Positions 31,290 through 42,063 of a DNA stretch of 64,000 nucleotides are shown here, in pieces. The position numbers and the translations under genes are program-made. The notes beneath the pieces were generated by a model. It searched no databases. It was not told the DNA's origin and saw only the letters and a program-made list of their open reading frames with translations. Position 1 is the first letter of the stretch, and each line of letters opens with the position of its first letter. The stretch is from Capitulum mitella (Eukaryota > Arthropoda > Thecostraca > Pollicipedomorpha > Pollicipedidae). Where the stretch lies: assembly GCA_030062745.1 (NCBI GenBank), contig CP099846.1, positions 22,199,201-22,263,200 on the forward strand. The letters run 5' to 3'.

Positions 31290-33845
31290 TTTCTTTTCCA
31301 GGGGCCCCTAGCGTCCGCACTCTACTACCAATCACCGCCCGCCGAGGACGGCTCTTTCGTCGTCGGCACATACACAGACTCCAGCCACGGCATCGCCAAG
31401 ACGTCGACATCGGCGTTCGCACTCACCAAAACACTTCAGCACCACCTGCAGCACAACGCCTCACAGTTACTTGACACCACGAGCACGTCCGGGTGCTCAC
31501 CATGACCGTCAAGGCCACCGAAGAGCTGCTAACACGTACAACTTTTAACTCACAGAAATACAGCTTCGCCGCACGCAGCACGCTGAGCAACAGTCGTGGC
31601 ACCGTTAACAGTTTGCAAATCAACACGTAAAGCCAAGACGACGTTGCCGCCGCCCTCCAGGAAGCAGGTGCCACCTTGTCCTCTGTCTCCAGCCGTTGGA
31701 AACACACGGCAATCCTTACACTCTGCTTTACGACAAAGACTCGACCCACTCACGTCACCATAAACCACATCCGATACCTCGTGCATCTACTCATCACATC
31801 TTCACTCCGCTACCACCGCCGTCAGCGCTATGCTTCCACAACGATCAGCCCTGCGCGGCGTCCAGCGCGTGCTGCGCGCGGTGCGCAGACCCCCACCCCA
31901 CATCCTCTTGCGCCTCCACAGTCCGCAGGTGCGCAGCCTGCGGTGATGCATATCCTTCCACTGAGTCCCGATGTCCCGTGTGGGTGCGAGAGAGCGAGAT
32001 ACGCGAACTCGCAGCCGTAGGCGACGTATCCCACACGTCCGCGGCGGCCGCTCGTTCCCGGGCGTCTGTCGTCGTCACTGTCGCGGCCCGCCCGACGCTG
32101 GACCGTACTGCCTTCCCCCCGGCAACCCCCAGGGGACGGCCAGGGGACGCCGTCCCCCCTCCTCGGGCGTCATACGTCCGGTTTTCCCGCCCCGTCCCCT
32201 GCCCAGTCACCCCTCCCTGCCTCGGCGCTGCGAGAGGGAGGCGAGGCCTCCTCCCCCGTCCCACCTTCGCCACGGCTCTTCGCGCCGGCGTCGCAGGGCC
32301 TTGTCCCCCATCCTCCCCATTCCTAGTCCGTTCAACGACGCCTTTTCCTTAGCCCCCTCCCGGTTTCCCGCAGGCCTGACGACGCGCACCCGACGCAAAA
32401 CCAGGCCCATCCCCCTCCCCCGGGTTTTCCGGAAAATTCATCTCCTTAGCTCCCTCCCCTCCCGGCTTCGATGAGATACGACGTGATGCGTCCCTTGCGC
32501 AAAACCAGGCCTACTCCCCCATCCTCCCCGTTTGCTTCAACCCTCCGCCGGCCATCCAGCGTGGCCATACCCCTTCCCGGCGATCACACTCTCCCGTCCA
32601 GTCCACCCGACTCCTGGCCTCCGACTCCTCTCAGCCGCCCCGTACCCTCGTCTCCCACCCCCAGGGCCTAAACCCCTCCCCCATCGACTCCCACCCAAGC
32701 CAAAGCCATCCAAATCCACCCAGACCGTCACTCCCACCAAATTCATCCGCCGGGACCCAGACCGAGAGGCCATCCAGCCTCAGCGCAGCCTGCCAGGCCG
32801 AGTTCCCGGCCCCTCCCTCAGCCGGACCACTGGCCCGTTCCACGGCGGCCCACACCTCCTCTTCCCCCTCCCGGCACGTGGCTCGACCCGTCACCACACG
32901 ACATCGAAACTGTAAGGCCCTAACCCTGGCGGATTCCGGCTCGGACACCCCACCGACACGCCGCATCCGACCCACCCCGTTACAAGATCCTAAAAACACG
33001 GGTCACTTTCTCTAATGGAATGTGGGCCGCATTCCATCAAGAGTCATTGAATTTGAAACAGAACTAACACAGCATAAAAACCCTGCATTGGCCGCACTCC
33101 AGGAGACTCATCTGCGGGATTCAGATTTCAGCCAGACCGGCGTCCCAAATTTTACACGGCACGTTGGTGATCTCAACGGGCCAGTCAGCAGAGCGGGTGC
33201 TGCCATTCTCGTTGCAAACAGCACCCCCACGGCTGAATCAACTTAAACAGCAAATTCAGGTACGCCACAGCACAAGCCAAAATGAACAACATACAAACTA
33301 TCACAATTTCTACATACAATCCACCCTCAGACCCGGACCTCACATCCCAAGATCTTACGAATATTACCAATATTGTTTCGTAAGTACCATGCCCAGTCCT
33401 CATCATGGGCGACGTCAACGCATACCACCGTAACCGGGGGCGTCACAAAAGGAATGCCAGTGACCACGCCATAAACATATTCACTGCACATCAAAATCTT
33501 GCAATACTCAACACCGGGACCGTCATCAGACGCAATCCTAGACTAGGGTCTTTCGACAGCGCCATTGATATCTCGTGCCCCGTTCCGCGCATCAGCCACC
33601 TTTTTGAATGGTCCGTAGAGGACGACATCGGACTAAGCGATTACTACCCACTCCAGTTTAAACTCAGCTTCGGTGAAATCCACCATCCACAGTTCCACGC
33701 TCCTATCTGGAATCTGAAAATCTAGCTGTACTTGCACGATCAGTTCAGCGGAAACGATAGAGCATCGCACAATTCCGTTTCACCACAAAATGCCAAGAAC
33801 TGTCTCCAGATTTTGAACGTCCGCTCCAAACTGCTGGCCCTTCCC
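31290..33845 (+). mobile_element. Non-LTR retrotransposon relic: gag-like ORF1 with zinc knuckles plus endonuclease
   Basis: The first part, in broken frames, is gag-like. It has KATEELLTRTTF, SQDDVAAALQEAG and a knuckle region with CARCADPHPTSSC, RRCAACGDAYPSTESRCPVW and SEIRELA (31500..32020), followed by a Pro/Arg/Ser-rich linker to about 32990. The second part is an apurinic-type endonuclease: ALAALQETHLRDSDF (33085) and GDVNAYHRNRGRHKR, NLAILNTGT, SAIDISCPVP and DIGLSDYYPLQ (33405..33725). The layout fits I/Jockey/Outcast-type LINEs. The reverse transcriptase is absent: sequence similarity stops near 33845, where a large palindrome begins. Several frameshifts show that it is dead. Confidence 0.75.
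33022..33725 (+). pseudogene. LINE endonuclease domain, broken into two frames
   Basis: The segment 33022..33246 holds the QETHL metal-binding motif, and 33405..33725 holds the D-N-H motifs (GDVNAYH, SDYYP, where SDH is usual, so His is replaced by Tyr). A stop and a shift separate them. The lost His would remove catalysis. Confidence 0.7.
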
Positions 33846-33866
33846 ACCACTGTCCATCCCATGAAA

Positions 33867-35592
33867 CCCTCGGACGACCTGGATGGGCGTCCCCGAGAGT
33901 TCATTCGGGTGCCCCTTGTAGTCCCAAGGGCTAGAAGGACGGGCCCTGAATAATCCGCCCCCGACTGGGGTCGGTTGACCGCCCCCCTGAGGTGTTTCTA
34001 GGATTGCGAGAGAACGAACAAACACAGCGTCACGAAACTTCGTGTACCTTTTCCCTGATCATTTTTGCACCTTGTGTCAAAGTTTTGACCTCAGGTCAGG
34101 TCAGGTCAGGTGTCTGACCTAAGTCAGGTCAAGCGGATCTATGTCCTAAAAAGTTTAGCGCCCTGTAACTTTTTCGCAAAACAAGATATCACAGTAATAC
34201 TTTTAGGGATTAGTAATCTTGAGAGATGCAATGAATCTGCTGCCTCAGATTTTTCGGAATTTTCTGGGCATTGACCTAAGGTCAAGCCCACTTTTAAGAC
34301 ATGTCGTTTTTTCGGAAATTGGCAGAATTTTTTTGTAACATTTTTGGTGTGAAGTGAAGCAGACATCTAGTTACCGTCAATGGGCAAAGTATCAATGGCT
34401 TCAAGCCATTGACCTGAGGCCAGGCCACGAATAACTGTTCTGAGCCAAAATGTACCACCATCAAAATATGCGATGAATTACTCAGAATGGGTAGAAAATG
34501 GCACAACTGGCTTGCACAGACGTAGGTAATACCAGAAACCTCAAAAAGTTTAAAAAATGACACATTTTGGAAATCAATAGGCTCTCGCGAATAAAGCCCG
34601 CCAATTGTGTACGTTGGTAACTAATGAATTTTTCCCAAATTTGAGCATGAGAAACCATCACAAAAAAACACTAAGATCAATAAAATTTACATGGATAGGC
34701 TTATGTCACGAAAATAAAGGAACGCTAAACTTAGTTCCCGTTAATTTCTCACTGCGTACGGCTGCGGCGCCCGCCGACAACCGGCGTGCAAACTGCCGTG
34801 TCTTTAACTCAACGTTTCGGCGTATATATTGAACAAATCTGAGAAATTAGATGTGTATCGGCATCTGGCGGACCTTTACTTGTGCGTTGGTGCCTTGACC
34901 TATGAGTTATTAGTCACAGCTCTTGAGATTCAGGCCGTTTCTCGGTCTCATGCAGTCGGCTGTTGGAAAACATATATAGGACGTAAATTACTTACATATT
35001 ATCTAAAACTAAAAATGAGACCAGTTTCGAGCTCTACCGTCACAAGCTTTCCAATGGTGTGTTTATTTTTATCGTGCGACCAACTGCTCGTGAGTCAGAG
35101 GGAATCATCAATCAATCGGCTATCACGCCCCTCCCCAGTCGGGCGTGATAGCCGCCGACCCACCGTCGTGCGCGGGATAATAAAACGGCGCCCCAACCAC
35201 TGGATGGGCGCTCCTGATGGCTCAGGTGGCGGCCTGAGTGATTCAAAGGGGGCCCCAAGTGTTCTAAAGGGCACCCCTGAGGTCGGAAGATATGTTCCGA
35301 TGTCTAGATGGTCTAGAAGAAAAACAATGTTTCTCTATTTTTTGGAGTCTTCTTCTTCTAGACCTTTGGAATCTAGACATCGGAAGGTATATTCATACCT
35401 CAGGGGTGCCCTTTAGAACCCTTGGGGCCCCTAGGTGTGGCCCTCAGAGAGTTGCTTGAGCCATCAGGAGCGCCCCTCCAGTGGTTGGGGCGCCGTTTTA
35501 TTATTCAGGGCCCGTTCTTTTAGCCCTTGGGACAAAGACTACAGGGGCACCCGCATGAACTATCGGGGGCGCCCCTCCAGGTCGTCCGAGGG
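33867..35592. repeat. Large palindrome, one arm interrupted by a TTAA-type element
   Basis: The right arm 35345..35592 is the reverse complement of 33867..33954 joined to 35177..35325. Shared words include CCTCGGACGACCTGGA, GTTCAT(T/G)CGGGTGCCCC, GGGCCCTGAATAATAAAACG, GGCGCCCCAACCACTGGA, CATCAGGAGCGCC and TCTAGACATCGGA-type sequence. The hairpin centre lies near 35335. Without the insert the arms would be about 240 bp each. The inserted element is 33955..35176. Confidence 0.85.
33955..35176 (-). mobile_element. TTAA-class non-autonomous element, family A, copy 1 (1222 bp)
   Basis: Read on the minus strand it starts CCCGCGCACGACGGTGGG and ends ACCCCAGTCGGGGGCGGA. It matches copies at 53149 and 61953 along its length (for example CACGAAACTTNGTGTACC, GGCGGGCTTTATTCGCGAGA, ATGTGTATCGGCATC). 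The target duplication is ATAA (33951-33954 and 35177-35180), a variant of TTAA. The uninterrupted palindrome arm keeps a single ATAA. There is no coding frame. TGACCTCAGGTCAGGTCAGG lies near the left end. Terminal repeats are short (CCCG, then CGAC). TTAA duplication and the CCC start point to piggyBac-like mobilisation. Confidence 0.8.
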
Positions 35593-35828
35593 CTTGGGAC
35601 GCCCTTTCATTCTTCAGGGTGTCTTTCCAGACGTCGGGACACATTTTCAGACAACATGGGCGCTCTTTCAGCCCTTGGCGGTGCCTCTCCAGGGGCGCCC
35701 TTTTATTCTCTAGGATATCCTTTTCGTCATAGGAATGTTTTCAGACCTCAGGGACGCCCTTTGAACTCTCGGGGAGGGGGCGTTTCTCCGCAGAAAACAA
35801 ACAAACAAACCCCACGAGTCGCCCTTAA
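35593..35828. other. GGGGCGCCC-style degenerate repeat between two TTAA elements
   Basis: The composition and words (CTCAGGGACGCCCTTT, CAGGGGCGCCCTTTTATTC) continue the style of the palindrome and of the 20.7-22.6 kb array. No gene is seen. Confidence 0.5.
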
Positions 35829-37019
35829 TCCTATTTCCAGCAGGGAGGCTGAATCCACCCCTCGAGTTTTTTGCTTGACAATTCCAGGGTTTTTGACACA
35901 GCTTCACGAAACTTGTTGACTTTTCGTGGCAATGATTTCTACGTACTGTGACAAAATTTCGCTTTTTTTTGCTCATTGGTGGAGCCAGGTAACGTTTTTG
36001 GGAGGCACCTCTGGTCATTTTTGGCCCTGTTGAGGGTAAAAGGAAAATGACTGTCAAAGTAGCATTTTTAAGATAAAACTTAAAACTCTACATGGATGCA
36101 TAGCTAAATAGTTGGGCAAGATACAGACACAATTTTGTTTAACTGAGGTGACTTTACAAGGTCAGGCCAAAGTCAAAAATCAAAATTTGGTTTTATAGCA
36201 AATGTTTTGGTGCTATTTTTCAAATGCCAAGCCCGGAATACATATGACGTAGAAGGGTGCTCTCTAGTTGCACACCAAGTTTCATCTCGATATTAAGTCG
36301 GGTCACGGAGCTATGATGTAAAATGTCAGTGCGCGTACCCTATAAGTATCACAACAGCCGTAAAATGAAATTTCACAGAGTAAAGTCAAATCATTGGAAA
36401 CGTTTTCAGATAATGCTAAATGCGCACGAGATCATTTCGAGTGATTCTTCAGTCACTGGAGGTCATTTAGGGTCAAAGGCCATAAGTTGATCTGAAGAAC
36501 ATGTGACCATGACAGTCCCCCCCTTTTTCATGTCCCTGGCATCGCCCATGCTGACATTATACAAACATTGTGATACGATTTGCACCTCTTCAGCATAACA
36601 TGACTAGCAGAAGCCAAAAAGTGCTTTTAACTTTTTTGTTAATTCATTTTTTGGAAAACTAATCCTGCTGTTTTTGAAATCCCGTAAACGCCTGTGAATC
36701 TTAATAAAATTTCTAATGTATGGACTAATGGAAAAACTCCCATCCATCATCTCTCGATTCATGTCAATTTCACCAAAATCGGTTCATAAACAACGGATTA
36801 TAAAATGTCCAAAAATATCCCTCATCTTGACTATTTTGCACCGCTGTACCCCTTACAAAATTTTCAAGACTTTTTTTTATAAGAATGTAGTTTTCGTCGT
36901 GGCAAATCGATTGCCGTTTGTTGCGATGAAAGCGGACGAGTAGTTCTCGAGATCTCAAAGGTGCCGAATCCGTCCTCCTGCCGGGAACTGGCCGTACCGC
37001 TAGCCCTTCGGGAATAGGG
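35829..37019 (+). mobile_element. TTAA-class non-autonomous element, family B, copy 1 (1191 bp)
   Basis: TTAA stands at 35825-35828 and 37020-37023. The left end TCCTATTTCCAGCAGGGAGG pairs with the right end CTAGCCCTTCGGGAATAGGG as an imperfect inverted repeat (CCTATTCCCG.AGGG). The body matches copy 60041 throughout, including CACGAAACTTGTTGACTTTT, GGGAGGCACCTCTGGTCATT and GGTCACGGAGCTATGA. It is non-coding and includes AGGTCA-type motifs (36150, 36460). Confidence 0.85.
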
Positions 37020-37023
37020 TTAA

Positions 37024-38054
37024 AGGCCTCTAGAGCATAACTTGTTCCTTCGGCGCCATTTTAGCTACTTAACGGCATTTCCCACAGGGGCGTCTTGGGC
37101 GTCCAAGAGGGATGCCATGGCCTCATAGCATTCCCCCATATACCCCCTGGTTGCGACCATTGTGCCAAGCAAGTTTTATCCGTTGTCCAGTAAACCTACA
37201 TTGTTCAAAATTGACGTTTGTAAGAAATGTTCACCAAATGTGGCACACACATAAACATCGGGAGGAATATAGCTAATTTACCATATCAGTTGTATTATCT
37301 CACAGATCCTTCTCTTCACCTCTTAAATACTATTCTATGCACCCTCAGTCTCGTTTATCTTGTATGCACAGCAATGGCCATCACCCCAAAGTCACAAAAG
37401 CCGGCACCCTTTGGGCCACGCTTTTGGGTTTTGCGAAGGACATGTGCCATCTATGGGTTGTACCAAGCGCAGTGTCAGTGAATGTTTTCCCCTAATGACA
37501 CCTTTATTCACCTGAGGCATATTTAGTCGATGATTAAGCAAGTCTGAAAGAGATACTGTATGCCGGCATTGCGGGCAAACAGGTAATGTGTTGAATTCTA
37601 ATGTGTTATGTATCTCATACCGTGCATATCGTGGTATCATGTGAAACATGCATTATCCCTGGTACGAAAATCATGCGTTTTGAAAATTGCTCATTCCTCT
37701 TTCACTTTGTCATTACTGAGACCTTTACCAGGTATTAAAATGCCACTTTTGTATTTTCTTTAAAGCACTGTCATTCACTTATCACATGTCGTGACAGTAT
37801 GCATTACATCTTCTATACAGTGGTACATCTATGTTACGCAAGCAGTTAGCAAGGAGCATCAGTGCAACAGTTTTGCTGCAGCTCAGAAAAGGAATGTTTT
37901 CTCTAAGAGGCAGTATAGCATACTTCTTGCATGTTGTTTACCACAAAGTTTTTACTGGAGCAATCATTTTGGTTGGACTGCTCTCCTATAGGTGTTGCCA
38001 TGATTTTCTCTTCATAGATAGAAAAAAGTATGGACTCCAGCACATGTGAATCTG
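37024..38054. other. Intergenic, no gene recognised
   Basis: Short open frames (for example 37227..37481) have no recognisable domain. There is no clear repeat. Confidence 0.35.
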
Positions 38055-38660
38055 TCAGGTCTCGGGTCACAAATGGGAGCACAGGACTGGGCGTCTGGGA
38101 TGCAGCGGGCGGCTCCTTTCTTCCAGGTGGCAGTGAACGTATACTGCGTGAGCTTTTTGTGCAATCGCTGCGGTCGTGCGTTTCCAATCCCGAGAGCTGG
38201 TAGGAATTAAGAACTGGGGACAATGGTCCACCACGAGTTCGAAATGCAGGAGGCCGGCCAGGTACACGCGGCATTTCCGGCGCGTCAGACACTCCAGCTC
38301 GATCATTGCGCAGCGTGACTTCGTGAGGAAACACTCCACCCCCCACTCGGTGAGGAAGCGGGAGCCGCACTGCACTATCTTTCAGTGTCTCCTTGTCGCA
38401 GCAGCAATGCGAACCCCAGCCCACAGTTCGGGTGGCGTCCGTCTGGAGCGCGATAGGCAGGCGCGGGTCGAAGGACGCCAGTATAGGTGGCGCCACCACC
38501 GCGTCCTTGACGTCCTACGTCTCCTCGTGCTGCGCAGTCCGGTTCCAGACATTGTGCTGCTTCAGCAGGCCGCGGAGAAGCCGAGCAGCGCTGGCGGTGT
38601 CCGGCGGGAACCCGCTGAGTTGGGTTGTCAGGTGTTTACTCCAACCAGCGGTCGCGTGTG
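38055..38660 (-). pseudogene. Ty3/gypsy-type retrotransposon fragment (end of RT and RNase H)
   Basis: On the minus strand, in shifting frames, it reads TTQLSGFPPDTASAARLL, PPILASFDPRLPIALQTDAT (start of RNase H), CGSRFLTEWG, YAMIELECL-like sequence, KCRVYLAGLLHFELVVDH and PVLNSYQLS. A degraded end corresponds to the usual NPRLQR and DALSRAP region. This order is characteristic of Ty3/gypsy pol in arthropods. Stops and frameshifts make it dead. No LTRs, integrase or gag are seen. Confidence 0.75.
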
Positions 38661-38739
38661 TTAGCAGGCCAGTCGCACGACACACCAACCAAGCACAAGC
38701 CTACTGCACCGGGCGAAGCGCCAGACTTCATTCAACCCT

Positions 38740-39830
38740 ATGGTCGGATCAGATTACCGTATTTTGAGCTACCGTATTCGAGGAAGGCTGGCGGGGCCTA
38801 GTTGTGACGAAGCATGGCATATGTATGACGTCATCAACTGCTTGAAGACCTCTGTCGGTTTCATCAAGTAGCCCAATACAACATTGAGCTGCCCAACCCA
38901 GGTCAGGGTGATCAGCCCAGCATGGTAAGGGTACTTAAACCCTTTCTGGGGACTAATAATTTAGCAGCCTCTGAAGCCATATCACGAGATTTTCAAAAGA
39001 AATCCCTTAATTAAAAGAATTATTTAAATTAATTGATTAAATCAATAATTAATTAAATAAATTAATTAATTAAAAGAAATTCAAATTCCTTAAATTACAT
39101 TGATGTATATTCATAATAATATGGTTATAAGCAGCCGACATATATGTCAGCTGTCGCAAGACGCGGTCGTCCCACGGTCACGGCAGGCAAAAACGCTCGT
39201 GTAAACTGGCCTTAATGCTGAGCTTACACGAGCGGTTTAGCCCGCCGCGGCGACAGGACGACCACGGCCTGCAACAGCTGACGGTGGTGGTGAAATGTGT
39301 GGCTGCGCCAGCCTGCCTCGAGCACGGTAATTCAAAACACGTTATCCGGTACGACTACGGTCAATCGTAATTTTGCGTTTCGCGGAATGTAATAGGCTTT
39401 GGTCTGGTTGATCTGTCGCGCGACAGGCCTCCTAGTCGAAGCAATCACTGATCAGCGTAAATGCCATGAATAAGTCATAAAATATCATAAAACGTCGTAG
39501 TTGTCACCAGTCGGCAGTCGCGAGACTGAGAGGAGCGTTCGAACGATAGAATCGCGCGCAGACGAGCGTTTTCAACGGTCGTGTAAATTGGACCTAAGGC
39601 AAAAGATACACAGGTTTTGCCTGCCGCGGTGGCAAGGCGACCGCGTCTTGGCAACAGGTCGTCACGCGATTCCTTATATAATACATACGTCATACTTCGT
39701 CATAACTATGGCCCCGCCAACCTGACCCGAAAACGGTAATTCCAAATGTGTAATCCGATCCGGCTACGTTTTTTTCTGACAATCACCCAAGATCAGGTGA
39801 ACTGAAATTTTGTGTTCCGCCCAGTGGAAA
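38740..39830. repeat. Composite foldback repeat with three related end segments
   Basis: 38745..38825 is inverted relative to 39675..39765 (shared words GGCGGGGCC, TATGACGAAG, ACCGTNTTCG, GGATCNGATTAC). A third copy in direct orientation lies at 39310..39400 (CACGGTAATTCAAAACACGT versus AACGGTAATTCCAAATGTGT). A further inverted pair (GCAAGACGCGGTCGTCCCAC at 39156 and its relative at 39610..39665) and a GCTCGTGTAAACTGGCCTTA hairpin sit inside. A TTAATTAA-rich low-complexity tract fills 39005..39090. It looks like nested MITEs. Confidence 0.6.
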
Positions 39831-39887
39831 GCGATCGGTTATTGGTGTACAGTGTAAATACAGTGATGTGTAATAAAATGTCTTAAC

Positions 39888-41111
39888 CCTCACCGTATAG
39901 GGGGTTGACGCGCACGTCTGGGGGGACGTGGGGTACGACCCGGTCGTTTCCACACCGTGCATCCTAGAGCGTCGCGGAGGAAAGCAGCGCGTACCGCGTG
40001 ACGAGATCTCGTGACTGGTATCATTTTTAAGGTCTCAGGTCGACGGATGACTTTCCATTTCGGGCCAAAAGTCAAAAATTGGCAGAAAGTGGTACTTTTT
40101 CGAGTTTAGGCAGAAATGAACGCCAGAGACCAAATGATGAAACGAAATGAATATCATTATGTTCGTCAATCAATTATGAGTCTATTCCTATCACACATGG
40201 CTGTATTTTGCCCATGGAGTCCGATCTAGGTCATGTCAGGTCAATCCTTGTCAAACAGGGTCGTCGGCCTAAATGCCTTCTCGGAGCTGCAGAAACACTT
40301 TCGTGGATAATAAAAGACGCTTTAGTCAAATGTAGCATCTCACTTAACAAGCACTATTGTCGAATAACATAACAAGGTCATCTTTGGTCATCCAAGGTCA
40401 TCTGGAGCCAGTGGCCTAGAATGACCTCAGATTAGCTAAGAATCTCAATTTAGATGTCTTAAAAGCGTTTTTAGGGTTGATAACTAACATAAAATAAAAT
40501 TTTAGGCATGCCGTGTTATTGTAGACCCATCACTCCGCGGCCGACGCCGCTCCGCCCGTCGGAGCAAAAGTCAGGCGTTCGCTGCATTGCGCTCTCTCGA
40601 TGAAATAAAATATAAATTGCACGAAATCCATATCATTCGATTCCCTACACTTCAAGCGATCCGAATATACAGGTTGTTTTGCGATAGTTATTTCCTATCG
40701 CATTCTCAGAGGTAAAAGTAACGTGTTTTCCACCGTGTAAACTGATGACCTCAGTTACACCCTCGATAATCCCGGCAGTAAGCATAAGCCTACTAAATCT
40801 GTGTAAAGTCTTATAGAAAATGCAATCTGGATTCGATTGATGTATATTTCTTTGTATTTGTGCACTCCAACCGTCTTACAGTGAGACAAAACTGAGACCG
40901 TTGTAAACCGGCCGCATCGGAGCGCGAAGACGACTGACCTGGTTCCCGTTATGACGTCATAACTCGTTACCACGGCAACAAGGAAGAAAACTTTCGTCAT
41001 AAGATGCGGAAAGGACGCCTCAGAAGGTATATCAAATTTCAGATGGATCAAACAGACTGTTCGGTAGTTGTTCTCGGAAAACCTCACGGGGGATTGCATC
41101 ACGGGTGATGG
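39888..41111 (+). mobile_element. TTAA-class non-autonomous element, family C (1224 bp)
   Basis: TTAA stands at 39884-39887 and 41112-41115. The left end CCCTCACCGTATAGGGGG pairs with the inverted right end CCATCACCCGTGATGC (CCNTCACC shared). There is no credible coding frame. The interior carries AGGTCATGTCAGGTCAATCC (40210) and CAAGGTCATCTTTGGTCATC (40375). The length equals that of family A within a few bases, although the sequence differs. Confidence 0.65.
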
Positions 41112-41115
41112 TTAA

Positions 41116-41823
41116 AATGTCGTCAGTCATCCTCAATGGCCAGTCGCCGGACTTGCGTGGCGTTCGATCGGCAGAGCCGCGTGTAAACGCGTGTTATTGC
41201 CGTTCGTGGTAAGCTGGGCTTAAGCTGGTCTTCAGACCGGTCAGGCTGGTTCAAAACAATTCCGAGTCAGCTGATGACTGGTCTTTCATTCCGTAGTACT
41301 CAAGAAACAGGCGTGGAACAGATGAAAGCAAGAAAGCAGAGAAATAAAAACGGAACGTTACGACATTTAAAAACTGAATGGGGATAAAGACTACTTCTAA
41401 GACCCGACCACACAATACTCGGGAAATGGCGCAGAAAACGAGACAAGTTGCTGCGTTAGCATGTCGTCGGTTATTCACCCGGTTTCAGCCAAAACCTCCC
41501 ATTCCCCAAGCACTGCCTTCAGCTGGCCTGGCCGCGGACTCGACACGAGTCCCATGGATGCCATGATACATTGCTGCCAGCTTTTTTGAATCTCAGAAAG
41601 TGAATGGTGCATAAACTCTTGATATAATCAAAACCGTTATCTTATTTACCACCAAGTTCCGATGGCGAGCAGTATTTTGTAAAATTCTTTCACGTTTTAA
41701 AGATAAAATTTTATCCAGGTGACACATCAGATACCCATTGCCCTGTGGTACTGAGCAGGGACCGACTCACCTAGCTAGTGAGTTATCTTGCTTTAGAAGC
41801 CATGCTCCGCAAGCGTTCTTTGG
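41116..41823. other. Intergenic, no gene recognised
   Basis: Short overlapping frames occur without a domain. The first 130 bp include GTGTAAACGCGTGTTATTGC, which resembles words in the foldback repeat at 39.2 kb. Confidence 0.35.
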
Positions 41824-42063
41824 CACTGGCGGATCCAGGGGGATCTCGGCCATGGCCCCCAACCGCGACCAGGGGGCAAATAACCATTTGTCCCTCCCTC
41901 CAAAAAACATGGGTATTACAAACAACCAGTTTGGAGTCGCTGGACACTCCACACCACTGGCCAGCGTCTTCCACCTCCCCCGTCGCTGACTCACTGACAT
42001 ACTGTTCATACCCAAAAAATTTTTGTTTGCCCCCCCAAAACCGGGCCGCTAGATCCGCCCCTG
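41824..42063 (+). mobile_element. hAT-like MITE of a second family (240 bp)
   Basis: The left end CACTGGCGGATCCAGGGGG and right end CCGCTAGATCCGCCCCTG form the CAxTGGCGGATCCAG type of inverted repeat common in hAT elements. The flanks TTCTTTGG (41816..41823) and CTCCTTGG (42064..42071) match 6/8. It is non-coding. An isolated similar end, CACTGGCGGATCCTAGG, occurs at 55763 without a partner. Confidence 0.7.

Noticed and set aside
34080-34130. TGACCTCAGGTCAGGTCAGG as a functional nuclear-receptor response element
   Set aside because: The motif matches the half-site, but it lies within a mobile element and recurs in all related elements; no evidence of binding. Kept only as part of the family finding.
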